Below are positions 7,261 to 14,485 of a stretch of 17,187 nucleotides of DNA, in pieces. Position 1 is the stretch's first letter; every line of letters begins with the position of its first letter. The stretch is from an uncultured Oscillospiraceae bacterium (lineage in GTDB: Bacteria; Bacillota; Clostridia; Oscillospirales; Acutalibacteraceae): NCBI GenBank assembly GCA_900556765.1, contig USQH01000021.1, positions 1 through 17,187 of the forward strand. Direction: 5' to 3'. A model generated the notes under the pieces. That model was given only the letters and a program-made list of their open reading frames with translations. It made no database searches and had not been told where the DNA came from. The translations under genes and the position numbers were made by a program.

Positions 7261-8169
7261 TTATTGTTTTGTTAATCCTTCCTGTTGGATATTGTGCTTA
7301 ATGTACGTCTGTTTAAACTGATTGGGGGTTATTCCGTTGCTCGCTTTAAAAGTGCGTATAAAGTGGCTGGCAGAAGAAAAGCCCAACATTTCCGCGATTT
7401 GCGATATGCTGTTGTTGCCGGAAATGAGCATACGCTGAGCTTCGTTTATTCTGATGTGGTTGACGTACTCGTTAAAGCTCATGCCCATGACTTTTTTAAA
7501 CGAGCGAGAAAAGTAGCTGTAACTCATGTTGCATTTTTTCGCAAGCTCGGCTTCGTTAACATCGGCATAATTGCTCACTATATAATTCTGTGCGTAATTT
7601 ATTGCCGACACCATTTCACCCGAAATATCGTCGTTGCTAAGCGCTCCTTGTTCGTTCCACTTTTTAATTATCATTAAAAAAATTGCATTAATGCGGTTTC
7701 GGATATTGAATGTAAAACCAAATGGTTTTTTATCAAATTCATCCACTGCTGTTTCCAACTGCCTGCGAAGATCGGGATCAAGCTCATTTCGACGAAAAAT
7801 TCGTTGCCTGTTGCCCGGGTTTACACAAAACGGAATGAGACATTTTAGTTCCGCTATGGTCTGTTTAGTTGAATAAAGCAGCGACGGATCAAAGCGTACT
7901 CCGAAAAAATAGGTTGTATCCGCAACACTGACGATCTTGTGCGATTCGTTGGCGTGTATCATAATAAAACGTTCGGGGCCGATCGTGTGCTTTTCGTTGT
8001 TAAGCCAAATATCGATTTTTCCCGCAGCGACAAATATGAATTCTATCTGACTGTGGAAATGAAAGTCGCAGGCGACGGAGTGATCCCGCGTCAGCCAAAA
8101 CCAAAATGCATTAAATGGATAATCTTCGTTATATTTAATTATTTTTGTCTCATTATATCCGAGATCCAT
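7261..8169 (-). CDS. AraC-family transcriptional regulator with cupin-type sensor domain
   Basis: Encodes 302 residues, cytoplasmic. The N-terminal part (about 20-110) is a cupin-like effector domain: HFHSQIEFIFV (37-47) then GKIDIWLNNEKHTIGPERF, as in AraC-type sugar sensors. The C-terminal part (about 185-290) holds two helix-turn-helix motifs, EAELAKKCNMSYSYFSRSFKK (206-226, split here by the recognition turn NMS) and SISQIAEMLGFSSASHFIRTF (254-274), followed by the family signature GITPNQFK. Such proteins usually activate carbohydrate-use genes in response to a sugar. The ligand and targets cannot be read from sequence, and no transporter or glycosidase operon is directly adjacent. ATG at 8169 is supported by AAGGTG (8180-8185) ten bases upstream. 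It is a single-gene unit ending at the bidirectional terminator. Its upstream region contains candidate operators. Confidence 0.93.
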   Translation of the reverse strand: MDLGYNETKIIKYNEDYPFNAFWFWLTRDHSVACDFHFHSQIEFIFVAAGKIDIWLNNEKHTIGPERFIMIHANESHKIVSVADTTYFFGVRFDPSLLYSTKQTIAELKCLIPFCVNPGNRQRIFRRNELDPDLRRQLETAVDEFDKKPFGFTFNIRNRINAIFLMIIKKWNEQGALSNDDISGEMVSAINYAQNYIVSNYADVNEAELAKKCNMSYSYFSRSFKKVMGMSFNEYVNHIRINEAQRMLISGNNSISQIAEMLGFSSASHFIRTFKASNGITPNQFKQTYIKHNIQQEGLTKQ

Positions 8170-8206
8170 TTTTTATTCACACCTTAAATTCACAGTATAT
8201 AAATAT

Positions 8207-8212
8207 ATTATA
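8207..8212 (-). promoter_or_regulatory. Candidate -10 element of the AraC gene
   Basis: On the minus strand this reads TATAAT, about 38 bases before the ATG. At the proper distance upstream (8229-8236) there is no convincing -35 hexamer, which would fit a promoter needing an activator. The surrounding tract is so AT-rich that a chance match is possible. Confidence 0.4.
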
Positions 8213-8237
8213 AATCATTTTATTGATTATTGATAGC

Positions 8238-8263
8238 AAAAAAATGCTATAAACAGCATTTTT
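8238..8263 (-). terminator. Terminator-like hairpin in the AraC leader
   Basis: On the minus strand AAAAATGCT pairs with AGCATTTTT around a GTTTAT loop and runs into seven T's. The stem has nine pairs but only three G-C or C-G. It lies about 70 bases before the AraC ATG and just upstream of the candidate -10, so it could be a second stop for read-through from the cohesin-like gene rather than an attenuator. Confidence 0.4.
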
Positions 8264-8332
8264 GTCGTATAAGTAATATAGCGCTGCCTTATTTAGTGCG
8301 AAATGTCATTTAAAATAGCAAATTTTGCATTA

Positions 8333-8356
8333 ATAATTGCAATAATTTGCAATTAT
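8333..8356. repeat. Perfect 10-bp inverted repeat, candidate operator
   Basis: ATAATTGCAA, spacer TAAT, then TTGCAATTAT. All ten positions pair. It is about 165 bases upstream of the AraC start and directly abuts the 8355-8365 element. A two-fold symmetric site would suit a dimeric regulator. Confidence 0.5.
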
Positions 8357-8411
8357 GCTGTTTATGTAGACATTTAAAAATATATGTGTTTATTATTCCA
8401 TAGGTAAAAAT

Positions 8412-8458
8412 AAAAAAAGTATCATTTTTTCAATAGGGTGAAAGAATGATACTTTTTT
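8412..8458 (-). terminator. Rho-independent terminator of the dockerin/cohesin unit
   Basis: AAAAAAGTATCATT pairs with AATGATACTTTTTT around a loop of about 19 bases, with T-runs on both sides. On the minus strand it lies 40 bases past the stop of the cohesin-like gene. It separates that unit from the AraC gene downstream on the same strand. Confidence 0.85.
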
Positions 8459-8498
8459 AAAGTTTATTAAGACGCAGAAAAATTGTTACACGCGGTAC

Positions 8499-9929
8499 TT
8501 ACTCGTTATAGTCACGCCTTTTTCTGGCGTAAAGTATAATGAATACGACTAAAGCCGCTGTCAGCACAACTATCGCCAGCGTTTCGGCTATCACGGTTTT
8601 GAACAGCGCGTCTGAGTTGTTTCGATAGGAGTCGAGCCATCCCTCGCTTGATGTTGCTTGTGACGAATCGTCCGACAGCGTTTCGCTGACGAAAGGTTCG
8701 ACTGTGCCGCTGCTCTGATCGTAAAGGTAAAATCCTTTTTCTCCGCTGTCGGAAATGGCGTATATCAGCGTTCTGCCGTTGCTGTCGGTCCAAACGCGTT
8801 CAGCTTTTCCGAGGATATCGGCTTGTGCGGTTTTAAATCCCGCCGGTACAGCGACCGTGCGGTCTTTTTCAGTTAGGATGTAACATTTTCCGTTGTAAAC
8901 AATTGTCCGAAATTCCTCGAACGAGCCGTCGGAGTTATAAATAACGAATTTTTCGTTGCCGTTTCCGTCAGAAGCGTATACCAGCACTGTTCCGCCCTCG
9001 CTTTTCAGCGCGGCAATGTTGTGACCGCCGATTTGATATTCAATCGCTGTGAATCCGACGGGGAGCGATGTTTCGGCGGGCCAATCGGTTTTGACGGTGT
9101 AATTAACGCCGTCAATGGTAAATGTGGTGCCGACGGGAACGGATGAAACAGCCGACGATGTGTTAGAGGACGCTTTTGACACGGTGTCGCTGCTCGTATG
9201 TGATGATTCATTGCCCTTTTCGCGAGTTATAGTAACGGTATATGATTTTTTTGTTATGCCGTCCTCGGCGGTAACGGTAACGGTGCGCGTGTTTTTGCCG
9301 ATGCTCAGAGTTTTGCTGCCTGAGACGGTTACTTTAGCGCCTGAATGGTTGGCCTTTGCCGACATGGTATAGGTCGTAACACTTGACGGTACGGTGACGG
9401 AATACGATGTCACATTTGGCGAAAAAGCGGGGGAGAGGGAGCCGTACGAACCGCTGAGTGACTTTAGCGTGGCGTCGTTCGAAAGTGCAGCCTTGCTCTT
9501 TACGGTTACCGATTTTGAAGCGGAAACATTGTATACGCTGCTTTCATTGTCGTAGTCGGCAACCGAGCCGCTGAGTTTCAGCGAGGAGGTGCCTGCTGCT
9601 TTCGCTTTAAATTTTATGGAAAATGAAAGCGAGCTTTTTTCGTTGTCGCCGTAGTTGACCATTTTAACCTTGCCGCCGCTTATAAGGTTGGTGTTGCTGC
9701 CGGAGGTATATTCGAGTACTGACGAGTCAAAGGACAAAGTACCTTCAGCCGCGGCAATCTTTCCTGAACCCATAGACATATTGACCGATACTGTCAGTGT
9801 GTCACCCACCGTCAGCGATGAACTGCTGACCGAAACTGACGCGCCGGCTGCCGAGGCAAAGACAAGTGTCGCCGTTGCTAAAAGCGCCGCGGTGAGCATA
9901 AAGGTGATAACTTTTTTTATAGTTTTCAT
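8499..9929 (-). CDS. Membrane-anchored cohesin-like domain protein
   Basis: With ATG at 9929 it encodes 476 residues. A signal peptide (about 1-27, KTIKK then a hydrophobic core) exports it. Residues about 31-146 resemble a cohesin domain: a VGDTLTVSVNM strand, the EGTLSFDSSVLEYTSG motif near 62-77, and the late NYGDNEKSSLSFSIKFKAKAAGTSSLKL segment (split around residue 101). Residues about 148-237 are a cadherin-like beta-sandwich ending AEDGITKKSYTVTITRE. A Ser/Thr-rich linker covers about 238-268, then an unrecognised domain (about 269-425). Residues about 446-467 form a transmembrane helix followed by RKRRDYNE, a stop-transfer signal, so the cohesin faces outside. It directly follows a dockerin-bearing glucosaminidase, its likely partner. 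GTG at 9941 would also open the frame but overlaps the previous stop; ATG at 9929 has GAGG at the right distance. Cohesin type is not certain from sequence alone. Confidence 0.85.
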   Translation of the reverse strand: MKTIKKVITFMLTAALLATATLVFASAAGASVSVSSSSLTVGDTLTVSVNMSMGSGKIAAAEGTLSFDSSVLEYTSGSNTNLISGGKVKMVNYGDNEKSSLSFSIKFKAKAAGTSSLKLSGSVADYDNESSVYNVSASKSVTVKSKAALSNDATLKSLSGSYGSLSPAFSPNVTSYSVTVPSSVTTYTMSAKANHSGAKVTVSGSKTLSIGKNTRTVTVTAEDGITKKSYTVTITREKGNESSHTSSDTVSKASSNTSSAVSSVPVGTTFTIDGVNYTVKTDWPAETSLPVGFTAIEYQIGGHNIAALKSEGGTVLVYASDGNGNEKFVIYNSDGSFEEFRTIVYNGKCYILTEKDRTVAVPAGFKTAQADILGKAERVWTDSNGRTLIYAISDSGEKGFYLYDQSSGTVEPFVSETLSDDSSQATSSEGWLDSYRNNSDALFKTVIAETLAIVVLTAALVVFIILYARKRRDYNE

Positions 9930-9935
9930 ATCAGA

Positions 9936-9940
9936 CCTCA
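9936..9940 (-). promoter_or_regulatory. Ribosome binding site fixing the cohesin-like start
   Basis: TGAGG on the minus strand, six bases before the ATG at 9929, overlaps the TGA stop of the upstream gene. It favours ATG 9929 over the GTG at 9941 and suggests translational coupling of the two genes. Confidence 0.7.
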
Positions 9941-11872
9941 CTGTTTTATCTCGCCCGTGCCGAGCAGATGCTTTTGTTCCTTTACGAGGTCGAGGATGGT
10001 TACCTCGCCGTCGCGGTTAACGTCACACGCTTCGAGCACTTCTCCGGTGTGTTGCGCCGTGCCAAGCAGGTGTTTTTGTATACGCACCAGGTCGAGTATT
10101 GATATCGTCCCGTCGCCGTTGTTATCGCCGTAGATGACCACGGTGTGGGCAGAGGTTTCGACACCTTCGTTGTTATATATGCGAACGGTGCAGCCGGTAC
10201 CGACATTACCGCTCGTAAGCTGCTTTTGATCGGTGCCGTAAACTCGTGCGGTACCTCCCGACAGTCCGAGACCGGTGATAAAGTCGGATACTTCGGTTTC
10301 CGGAGCAACACCGGTAATGAATTTACCGATGCTGTATTTTGTGGAGAAGCTCGGTGCGGCTGTTGATGTTTTAAGAGTGATATCAATGAAGTAACTTCGT
10401 TTTACGCCGCTCGGAGCCGTTACAACAAGCTCGGCAACATTATGCCCGCTGTTGAGCTTGAATGTTCCTGTGCCGCTGACCGTTGCCTCGGTCTTGTTGT
10501 CGGTCGTTGCGTTGATTGTGACCGATTTGACGCTGTTTGATTCAATTACAAGCGAATAGTCGTAGGTGTATCGTTCAAATGTAGGCGTAATAGTATATCC
10601 TTTCACCGACAGTGAATCGAGCAGGTTGTTGTTATTACCTTTGCTTGTTGGCTTTACGCAGGCGGATGCGGGCATATCTTTGTACACCGGTATGTAGAAA
10701 ACGAGTGCCGAGGAAAGTATTTCACTTGTGTAAGCAGACTTCATGCGCGACGCCTCGTTTGACGGAGCGAATACGTTGGTCATGTACTGGTGAGTATAGT
10801 AGCCGTTGCCGCCGTCTATGACGTCAAATTTTTGCAAATAGAGCGTATCCTGTTCCTTGGCAATGTAACTTGATGCGAGAAATTTTGATCCGCCGAGTAT
10901 TGCCTTGTACGGTGTATCCCACCCCTGTCGCTTGGCGTACGCGGCGCCGTTGGTGTACATACTGGCGGAGGAAGTGTCGTATGTGTTGATGTTGAAGAAA
11001 TTGTAATAACCCTCGTAGCCGCTGACAGTGCCCCAAGCGAGAGGATTGCCTTTGCTGCCCTGCTCCTGCTTAAGGCGAGAGGCGAGGTGATATGCGCTGA
11101 CGCCGGATTCTTTTGCCGCAGCCATGATTGCATCAGCGTATGTGTCGAAGCTGTCGTCGGGGAATTTGTTATCCATAAATGTGCCCGACAGAATGGCTTT
11201 GACGCCGCTGACTGTGTGAGTGGAGACATATTTCAGCTTTTCAAACTGGAACACATACGACTCGGTAAGGAAATTCCGCGGATCTATCACCCAGGCAATT
11301 ATCTCGTAGGATGCCGCGACCCATGAGCCGTCGAGCTTGTACCATGTGTTGTTGTCCCAGTCGAATGCACCCTTTTCAAACGATTTGTATGAGGCGATGC
11401 TGCTTGACGGGACAAGATTGTAGCCGACCTTGCTTTCGTTTTTCATAACGGTATTCCAGTCGGGCGTAATGTTCTGCGCGACAAATATCCAGTTAGGATG
11501 AGCGCTGTGCAGTGCTCGCAATCCGTCACGGTAGCTTTCCGGGAATCCCTGAGCGTTCAGATAGCTATCAAAATCGCTGTCGGTCAGCGCCACATAATCG
11601 GCGGATACATATCCGTAACCGTCGTTGTATTCGATTTTGTACCATTTTTGACCGTTAACGATAACTGTGTCTACAACGGTTACAGACTGATTGTTGCTCA
11701 GCTTTCCGATAGTGCTGTATGATGAGCCTGCTCCGTCGCGTACGTTAAGGTAAGAGTCGACCTTTACGACCCCGGACTGTGCGGCGGCGTTGACTGCCTG
11801 CGGCAGTGCCACAGTGAGCAGCATAACGAGAATAACAAGCACCGAAAGCATTGTTCGGTTGTATTTTTTCAA
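9938..11872 (-). CDS. Secreted SH3b/beta-N-acetylglucosaminidase with C-terminal type I dockerin
   Basis: Encodes 644 residues. A signal peptide (about 1-30, ending VNA) is followed by a bacterial SH3 domain (about 36-97, VDSYLNVRDGAGSSYSTIGKL), usually a cell-wall binding module. Residues about 105-400 are a LytD/GH73-like endo-beta-N-acetylglucosaminidase domain, with probable catalytic Glu270 in SRLKQEQGS and the YYNFFNI motif at 289-295; such enzymes cut glycan strands of peptidoglycan. A cadherin-like beta-sandwich follows (about 413-502), then a small beta domain (about 512-580), then a type I dockerin (581-638) with two calcium-binding loops, D583-N585-D587-D594 and D617-N619-D621-D628, each followed by an LLG-ending helix. 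The start is TTG at 11872, with AAGGGAG ten bases upstream; ATG at residue 8 would cut the basic signal-peptide head. It is first gene of the unit with the cohesin-like protein, its probable anchor. Confidence 0.92.
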   Translation of the reverse strand: MKKYNRTMLSVLVILVMLLTVALPQAVNAAAQSGVVKVDSYLNVRDGAGSSYSTIGKLSNNQSVTVVDTVIVNGQKWYKIEYNDGYGYVSADYVALTDSDFDSYLNAQGFPESYRDGLRALHSAHPNWIFVAQNITPDWNTVMKNESKVGYNLVPSSSIASYKSFEKGAFDWDNNTWYKLDGSWVAASYEIIAWVIDPRNFLTESYVFQFEKLKYVSTHTVSGVKAILSGTFMDNKFPDDSFDTYADAIMAAAKESGVSAYHLASRLKQEQGSKGNPLAWGTVSGYEGYYNFFNINTYDTSSASMYTNGAAYAKRQGWDTPYKAILGGSKFLASSYIAKEQDTLYLQKFDVIDGGNGYYTHQYMTNVFAPSNEASRMKSAYTSEILSSALVFYIPVYKDMPASACVKPTSKGNNNNLLDSLSVKGYTITPTFERYTYDYSLVIESNSVKSVTINATTDNKTEATVSGTGTFKLNSGHNVAELVVTAPSGVKRSYFIDITLKTSTAAPSFSTKYSIGKFITGVAPETEVSDFITGLGLSGGTARVYGTDQKQLTSGNVGTGCTVRIYNNEGVETSAHTVVIYGDNNGDGTISILDLVRIQKHLLGTAQHTGEVLEACDVNRDGEVTILDLVKEQKHLLGTGEIKQ

Positions 11873-11937
11873 ATCCCTCTCGCTCCCTTCATGAACGACT
11901 TTTTATCTCAGATGTTTATATACAAATATACATAATA

Positions 11938-11966
11938 ATTATAAACGATTACCGTCGACAAGTCAA
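11938..11966 (-). promoter_or_regulatory. Promoter of the dockerin/cohesin unit
   Basis: On the minus strand TTGACT (11961-11966), a 17-base spacer and TATAAT (11938-11943). The expected start near 11931 gives a leader of about 58 bases. A short inverted repeat GACAA...TTGTC on both strands at 11957-11972 spans the -35 box. The promoter lies in the 149-base gap after the upstream gene, so this unit can be transcribed on its own. Confidence 0.85.
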
Positions 11967-12021
11967 TTTGTCAAAACAGCACAATATACCGTCGCTTTTT
12001 CATACTGATTGACGAATTATG

Positions 12022-12696
12022 TTAACCATTTTTAATTACAAATTTTTCAAGCATTGCTTCATTATTGACCTTAGCGTCTTCGGCTGTCTTTGATTCACCG
12101 GAATCGGTGCCGTCCATAATGCGCTTGTAAAGCCGTACGTCGTCGGTGATAAAGTCGCTGTACGCCATGTTGACAAAATTTCCGAAATCGGTGCCGCTTA
12201 ATGTCAGAGCTTTTCCGTCCTTTGCGTCAAAACGGCTGTCTGTATCAAATATCTCTCCGTTTACTGTCAGCTTATCGTAATATGTGTCGTCGCAAATCAG
12301 CAAAACCGCTTCGCCGCGCTGAAGTTCGGCGAGCAGGGTGGTCATGTTGGCGTTGTAGCTGTCCAAATCGGTACCGGCGGAGCAGTCGACGACATAGACG
12401 TCGACTTTACCGTCGCCGTTAACATCCTCCGCGTATTGTTCAAGGTATATTTCCATAGCCGAACGCACCTGAGGCGAAACATATTTGTTTACACACAGCA
12501 AAACTTTGTAATCGGGCTCGGTCTTTGTCATGCACTGTGCAAATCCGAATATGATCACGAATGAAAAAAACGCGGTTATCAGTATGGCTACTTTGTAGTG
12601 ATACCAAATGTTATCGAGCCATTTAAACGCTTTGTACAGTTTCGGGTGCTTTTGCTGATCGATCTTTATCGAGTGTTCTCTTTTGCTTTTTTTCAT
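12022..12696 (-). CDS. Single-pass membrane protein with EF-hand-like loop, function unknown
   Basis: With ATG at 12696 it encodes 224 residues; AAGGCGGTG (12703-12711) six bases upstream supports this start over a longer one at 12762 that would overlap the preceding gene and add a non-conserved-looking tail. A basic cytoplasmic stretch (1 to about 34) leads into one transmembrane helix (36-55), leaving about 165 residues outside. Just after it comes DVNGDGKVD (91-99), with Asp91, Asn93, Asp95 and Asp99 spaced like an EF-hand or dockerin calcium loop; there is only one copy and no paired helix pattern, so I do not call a dockerin. I recognise no family. It starts 28 bases after the GT-C-like membrane protein, with no promoter between, so the two are probably cotranscribed and may act together at the membrane. 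No clear terminator follows before the next promoter. Confidence 0.8.
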   Translation of the reverse strand: MKKSKREHSIKIDQQKHPKLYKAFKWLDNIWYHYKVAILITAFFSFVIIFGFAQCMTKTEPDYKVLLCVNKYVSPQVRSAMEIYLEQYAEDVNGDGKVDVYVVDCSAGTDLDSYNANMTTLLAELQRGEAVLLICDDTYYDKLTVNGEIFDTDSRFDAKDGKALTLSGTDFGNFVNMAYSDFITDDVRLYKRIMDGTDSGESKTAEDAKVNNEAMLEKFVIKNG

Positions 12697-12702
12697 TTTT
12701 TG

Positions 12703-12711
12703 CACCGCCTT
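12703..12711 (-). promoter_or_regulatory. Ribosome binding site fixing the start at 12696
   Basis: AAGGCGGTG on the minus strand, six bases before the ATG. No comparable site precedes the alternative upstream start at 12762. Confidence 0.7.
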
Positions 12712-12724
12712 GTAATAATGTGAT

Positions 12725-14347
12725 TCATTCGCTCGCCGATTCTGCATCCGAAACGGAAGCAATCTCAGCCGGTTCAGCCGTTACAATGTCCGAATTGACC
12801 GCCTGCCTGCTTTTACGACGCGGCAGCCGTAACCGGTCGGCGGCAAGCGACGCCGTCATTACCAGCAGGAACAGAAACGGTATCGAGTAGCTCTCTTTTG
12901 CTTCCCAGAACAGGTAGAATATCATGCCGCCTAAAACGGTCAGCACGGCAGGGAAAAGCAGTGACATCCGTTTCTTTCTCAGCATCATCAGCATACCAGC
13001 CGATGCGAGAAAAAGCATCGCCGCCCGATAGATCTGGCAGTACAGCATAACGTATGACCTGTTTTTTCCGATAATGAGCTGTGCCAGCGCGTTTTGATTT
13101 TCTTTGTCAATGTGCTTTGCGCGTAAATAATAGTTTGCACTGCCCTCCGACCATGTGATGCAGTGCTTTGTGACCGCGTGAACGGGTATTCCGAGCACGC
13201 CGATTCTTTTAAGAGATTTTTTGATCTCGGCAATGTTGGCCTGCTTTTTTTCTTCCTTGGTCTTGTAGCGGCGTGTAAAACTGGAATCGTCTCTGGAAAA
13301 GCGTCCGTGTTCATGCAGACCCATCATAAGCCAGTGGGTGAGGGGATAGTTGCGAGAGTTGTCGCCGCCGTATTCGTTGACAAATTTCTGCATACCCAAG
13401 GTTGTTGCCGATATCATCACGACAGCGGCAGTAATGCAGGCGGCAAGCTGCTTTAAACGCCCTTTTTTGCCGCAAACATAGAGCAATGCGCTGATTGCGA
13501 ACGCGATCGCCTCGATCATTACGACCGGTCGGATAAAGTAGCCGACAGCGGCGACCGCTCCGAATGCGGCACCGAGGATACATCGGCTGACAGTCGATTT
13601 TGTGTGCATTGCCCGCGCAGCAATCAGAAACAGTCCGCACATGAACGGCAGACACATGGTGTTTGAGTATGACCAGCAGACGGTCAGGTACATTACCGGC
13701 TGCATGACCGATAAAATGAGGTAACGGCAAGCTCCTTTTTCACCAATCAATGATTTTACGCCGAAAAATGCGAACAACTCGCCTGTTACTATGCACGCAG
13801 CGTTGAGCCAAATGCACGCCTGAGCATAATCGGATACGCCGATAAGCATTAAAAATCTGAAGAAAAGAGAAAGAAGTATGGTCAAAAGGTCGTTGTTGCT
13901 GTAATTTTGAAAGTATGCCTGCGTCGTGTCAATGTGCAGAGTGTCGTCCTTAGCCATTTGCAGAGCCATATCCTGTATTGTTTCGCTGTCGGTGAATGGG
14001 TTGACGCGCAGAAATATGCACATTATCGCACATACCGCAGTGAATATCGCCAGCAGCCCGCAGGACAGAAGCCGAATCGTCCTCTGTGACGCGTTGTTGA
14101 TCAGTTTAAACATCCACCGCCAAATTATGACGAGTACCGCGGCGCCGATGATCACGAGTATTACGGACAGCGGCGTGCCGAGTGTGGCACCTTTTTGGGC
14201 AAAAAGCGTGGCTTTCGAGTTCATTGTAACCAGCGATCCGAAAAAAGCGATCGCAGTCAGCAAAAAGGTAATCAGAACTATTACCGACGAAAAAAATCCG
14301 GCGATTTTACTTAAAGGAGTTTTATTATTTATCGGATTCTCGGACAA
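12725..14347 (-). CDS. Polytopic membrane protein, probable GT-C-fold glycosyltransferase
   Basis: Encodes 540 residues with about 11-13 hydrophobic helices spread from residue 15 to 505 and a hydrophilic acidic tail (about 508-540). The first outer loop after a helix carries NPFTDSE (116-122), resembling the acidic D-x-E site of lipid-linked-sugar GT-C enzymes such as PMT and ArnT relatives. Further family-like features are YFQNYSNNDLL (145-155), the WSYSNT segment (225-230), a large loop at about 320-425, and FWEAKESYSIPFLF (480-493) near the end. GT-C enzymes move sugars from polyprenyl phosphate carriers to proteins, lipids or glycans on the outer face of the membrane. Donor and acceptor are unknown. 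The start is TTG at 14347, with AGGTG (14355-14359) seven bases upstream. It leads a unit with the single-pass membrane protein. Membrane topology is clear; the enzyme assignment is tentative. Confidence 0.8.
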   Translation of the reverse strand: MSENPINNKTPLSKIAGFFSSVIVLITFLLTAIAFFGSLVTMNSKATLFAQKGATLGTPLSVILVIIGAAVLVIIWRWMFKLINNASQRTIRLLSCGLLAIFTAVCAIMCIFLRVNPFTDSETIQDMALQMAKDDTLHIDTTQAYFQNYSNNDLLTILLSLFFRFLMLIGVSDYAQACIWLNAACIVTGELFAFFGVKSLIGEKGACRYLILSVMQPVMYLTVCWSYSNTMCLPFMCGLFLIAARAMHTKSTVSRCILGAAFGAVAAVGYFIRPVVMIEAIAFAISALLYVCGKKGRLKQLAACITAAVVMISATTLGMQKFVNEYGGDNSRNYPLTHWLMMGLHEHGRFSRDDSSFTRRYKTKEEKKQANIAEIKKSLKRIGVLGIPVHAVTKHCITWSEGSANYYLRAKHIDKENQNALAQLIIGKNRSYVMLYCQIYRAAMLFLASAGMLMMLRKKRMSLLFPAVLTVLGGMIFYLFWEAKESYSIPFLFLLVMTASLAADRLRLPRRKSRQAVNSDIVTAEPAEIASVSDAESASE

Positions 14348-14384
14348 TGCGATGCACCTGCCATAATCAAATATTTAACATCTA

Positions 14385-14413
14385 ATTATACAGCATTTGC
14401 ATAATAAAAACAA
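14385..14413 (-). promoter_or_regulatory. Promoter of the GT-C-like membrane protein unit
   Basis: On the minus strand TTGTTT (14408-14413), a 17-base spacer and TATAAT (14385-14390). The expected start near 14378 gives a leader of about 30 bases to the TTG at 14347. The -10 is perfect, the -35 matches four of six. Confidence 0.7.
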
Positions 14414-14485
14414 GTCCGCCTATGTTGCCGCTCTGTAATGCGGTTCAGTCACACTCTGTTAGGTAAATGATACGGGACAGCAAAA

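Larger units (their letters stand above)
8170..8411. promoter_or_regulatory. AT-rich AraC upstream region with nested inverted repeats
   Basis: There is no gene in these 242 bases. They contain (a) an 11-base element ATAAACAGCAT at 8249-8259 and its exact reverse complement at 8355-8365, 95 bases apart; (b) a perfect 10-bp inverted repeat with a four-base spacer at 8333-8356; (c) a hairpin at 8240-8263. Paired, widely spaced half-sites are how many AraC-family proteins act, so these are candidate operators for the adjacent regulator. That link is inference; only the repeats themselves are seen. Confidence 0.5.

Noticed and set aside
9930..9941. Upstream GTG start for the cohesin-like gene
   Set aside because: It overlaps the preceding stop codon and lies inside the GAGG element that is correctly spaced for the ATG at 9929.
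8499..11872. Part of a cellulosome gene cluster
   Set aside because: No scaffoldin with repeated cohesins, carbohydrate-binding module or plant-polysaccharide hydrolase is present; the dockerin partner is a peptidoglycan hydrolase.
12400..12426. DVNGDGKVD in the single-pass membrane protein as a dockerin
   Set aside because: A dockerin needs two such loops each followed by a helix; only one loop is present and a beta-like strand follows it.
12697..12762. Longer N-terminus for the single-pass membrane protein
   Set aside because: It would overlap the upstream coding sequence and lacks a ribosome binding site, while AAGGCGGTG serves the ATG at 12696.
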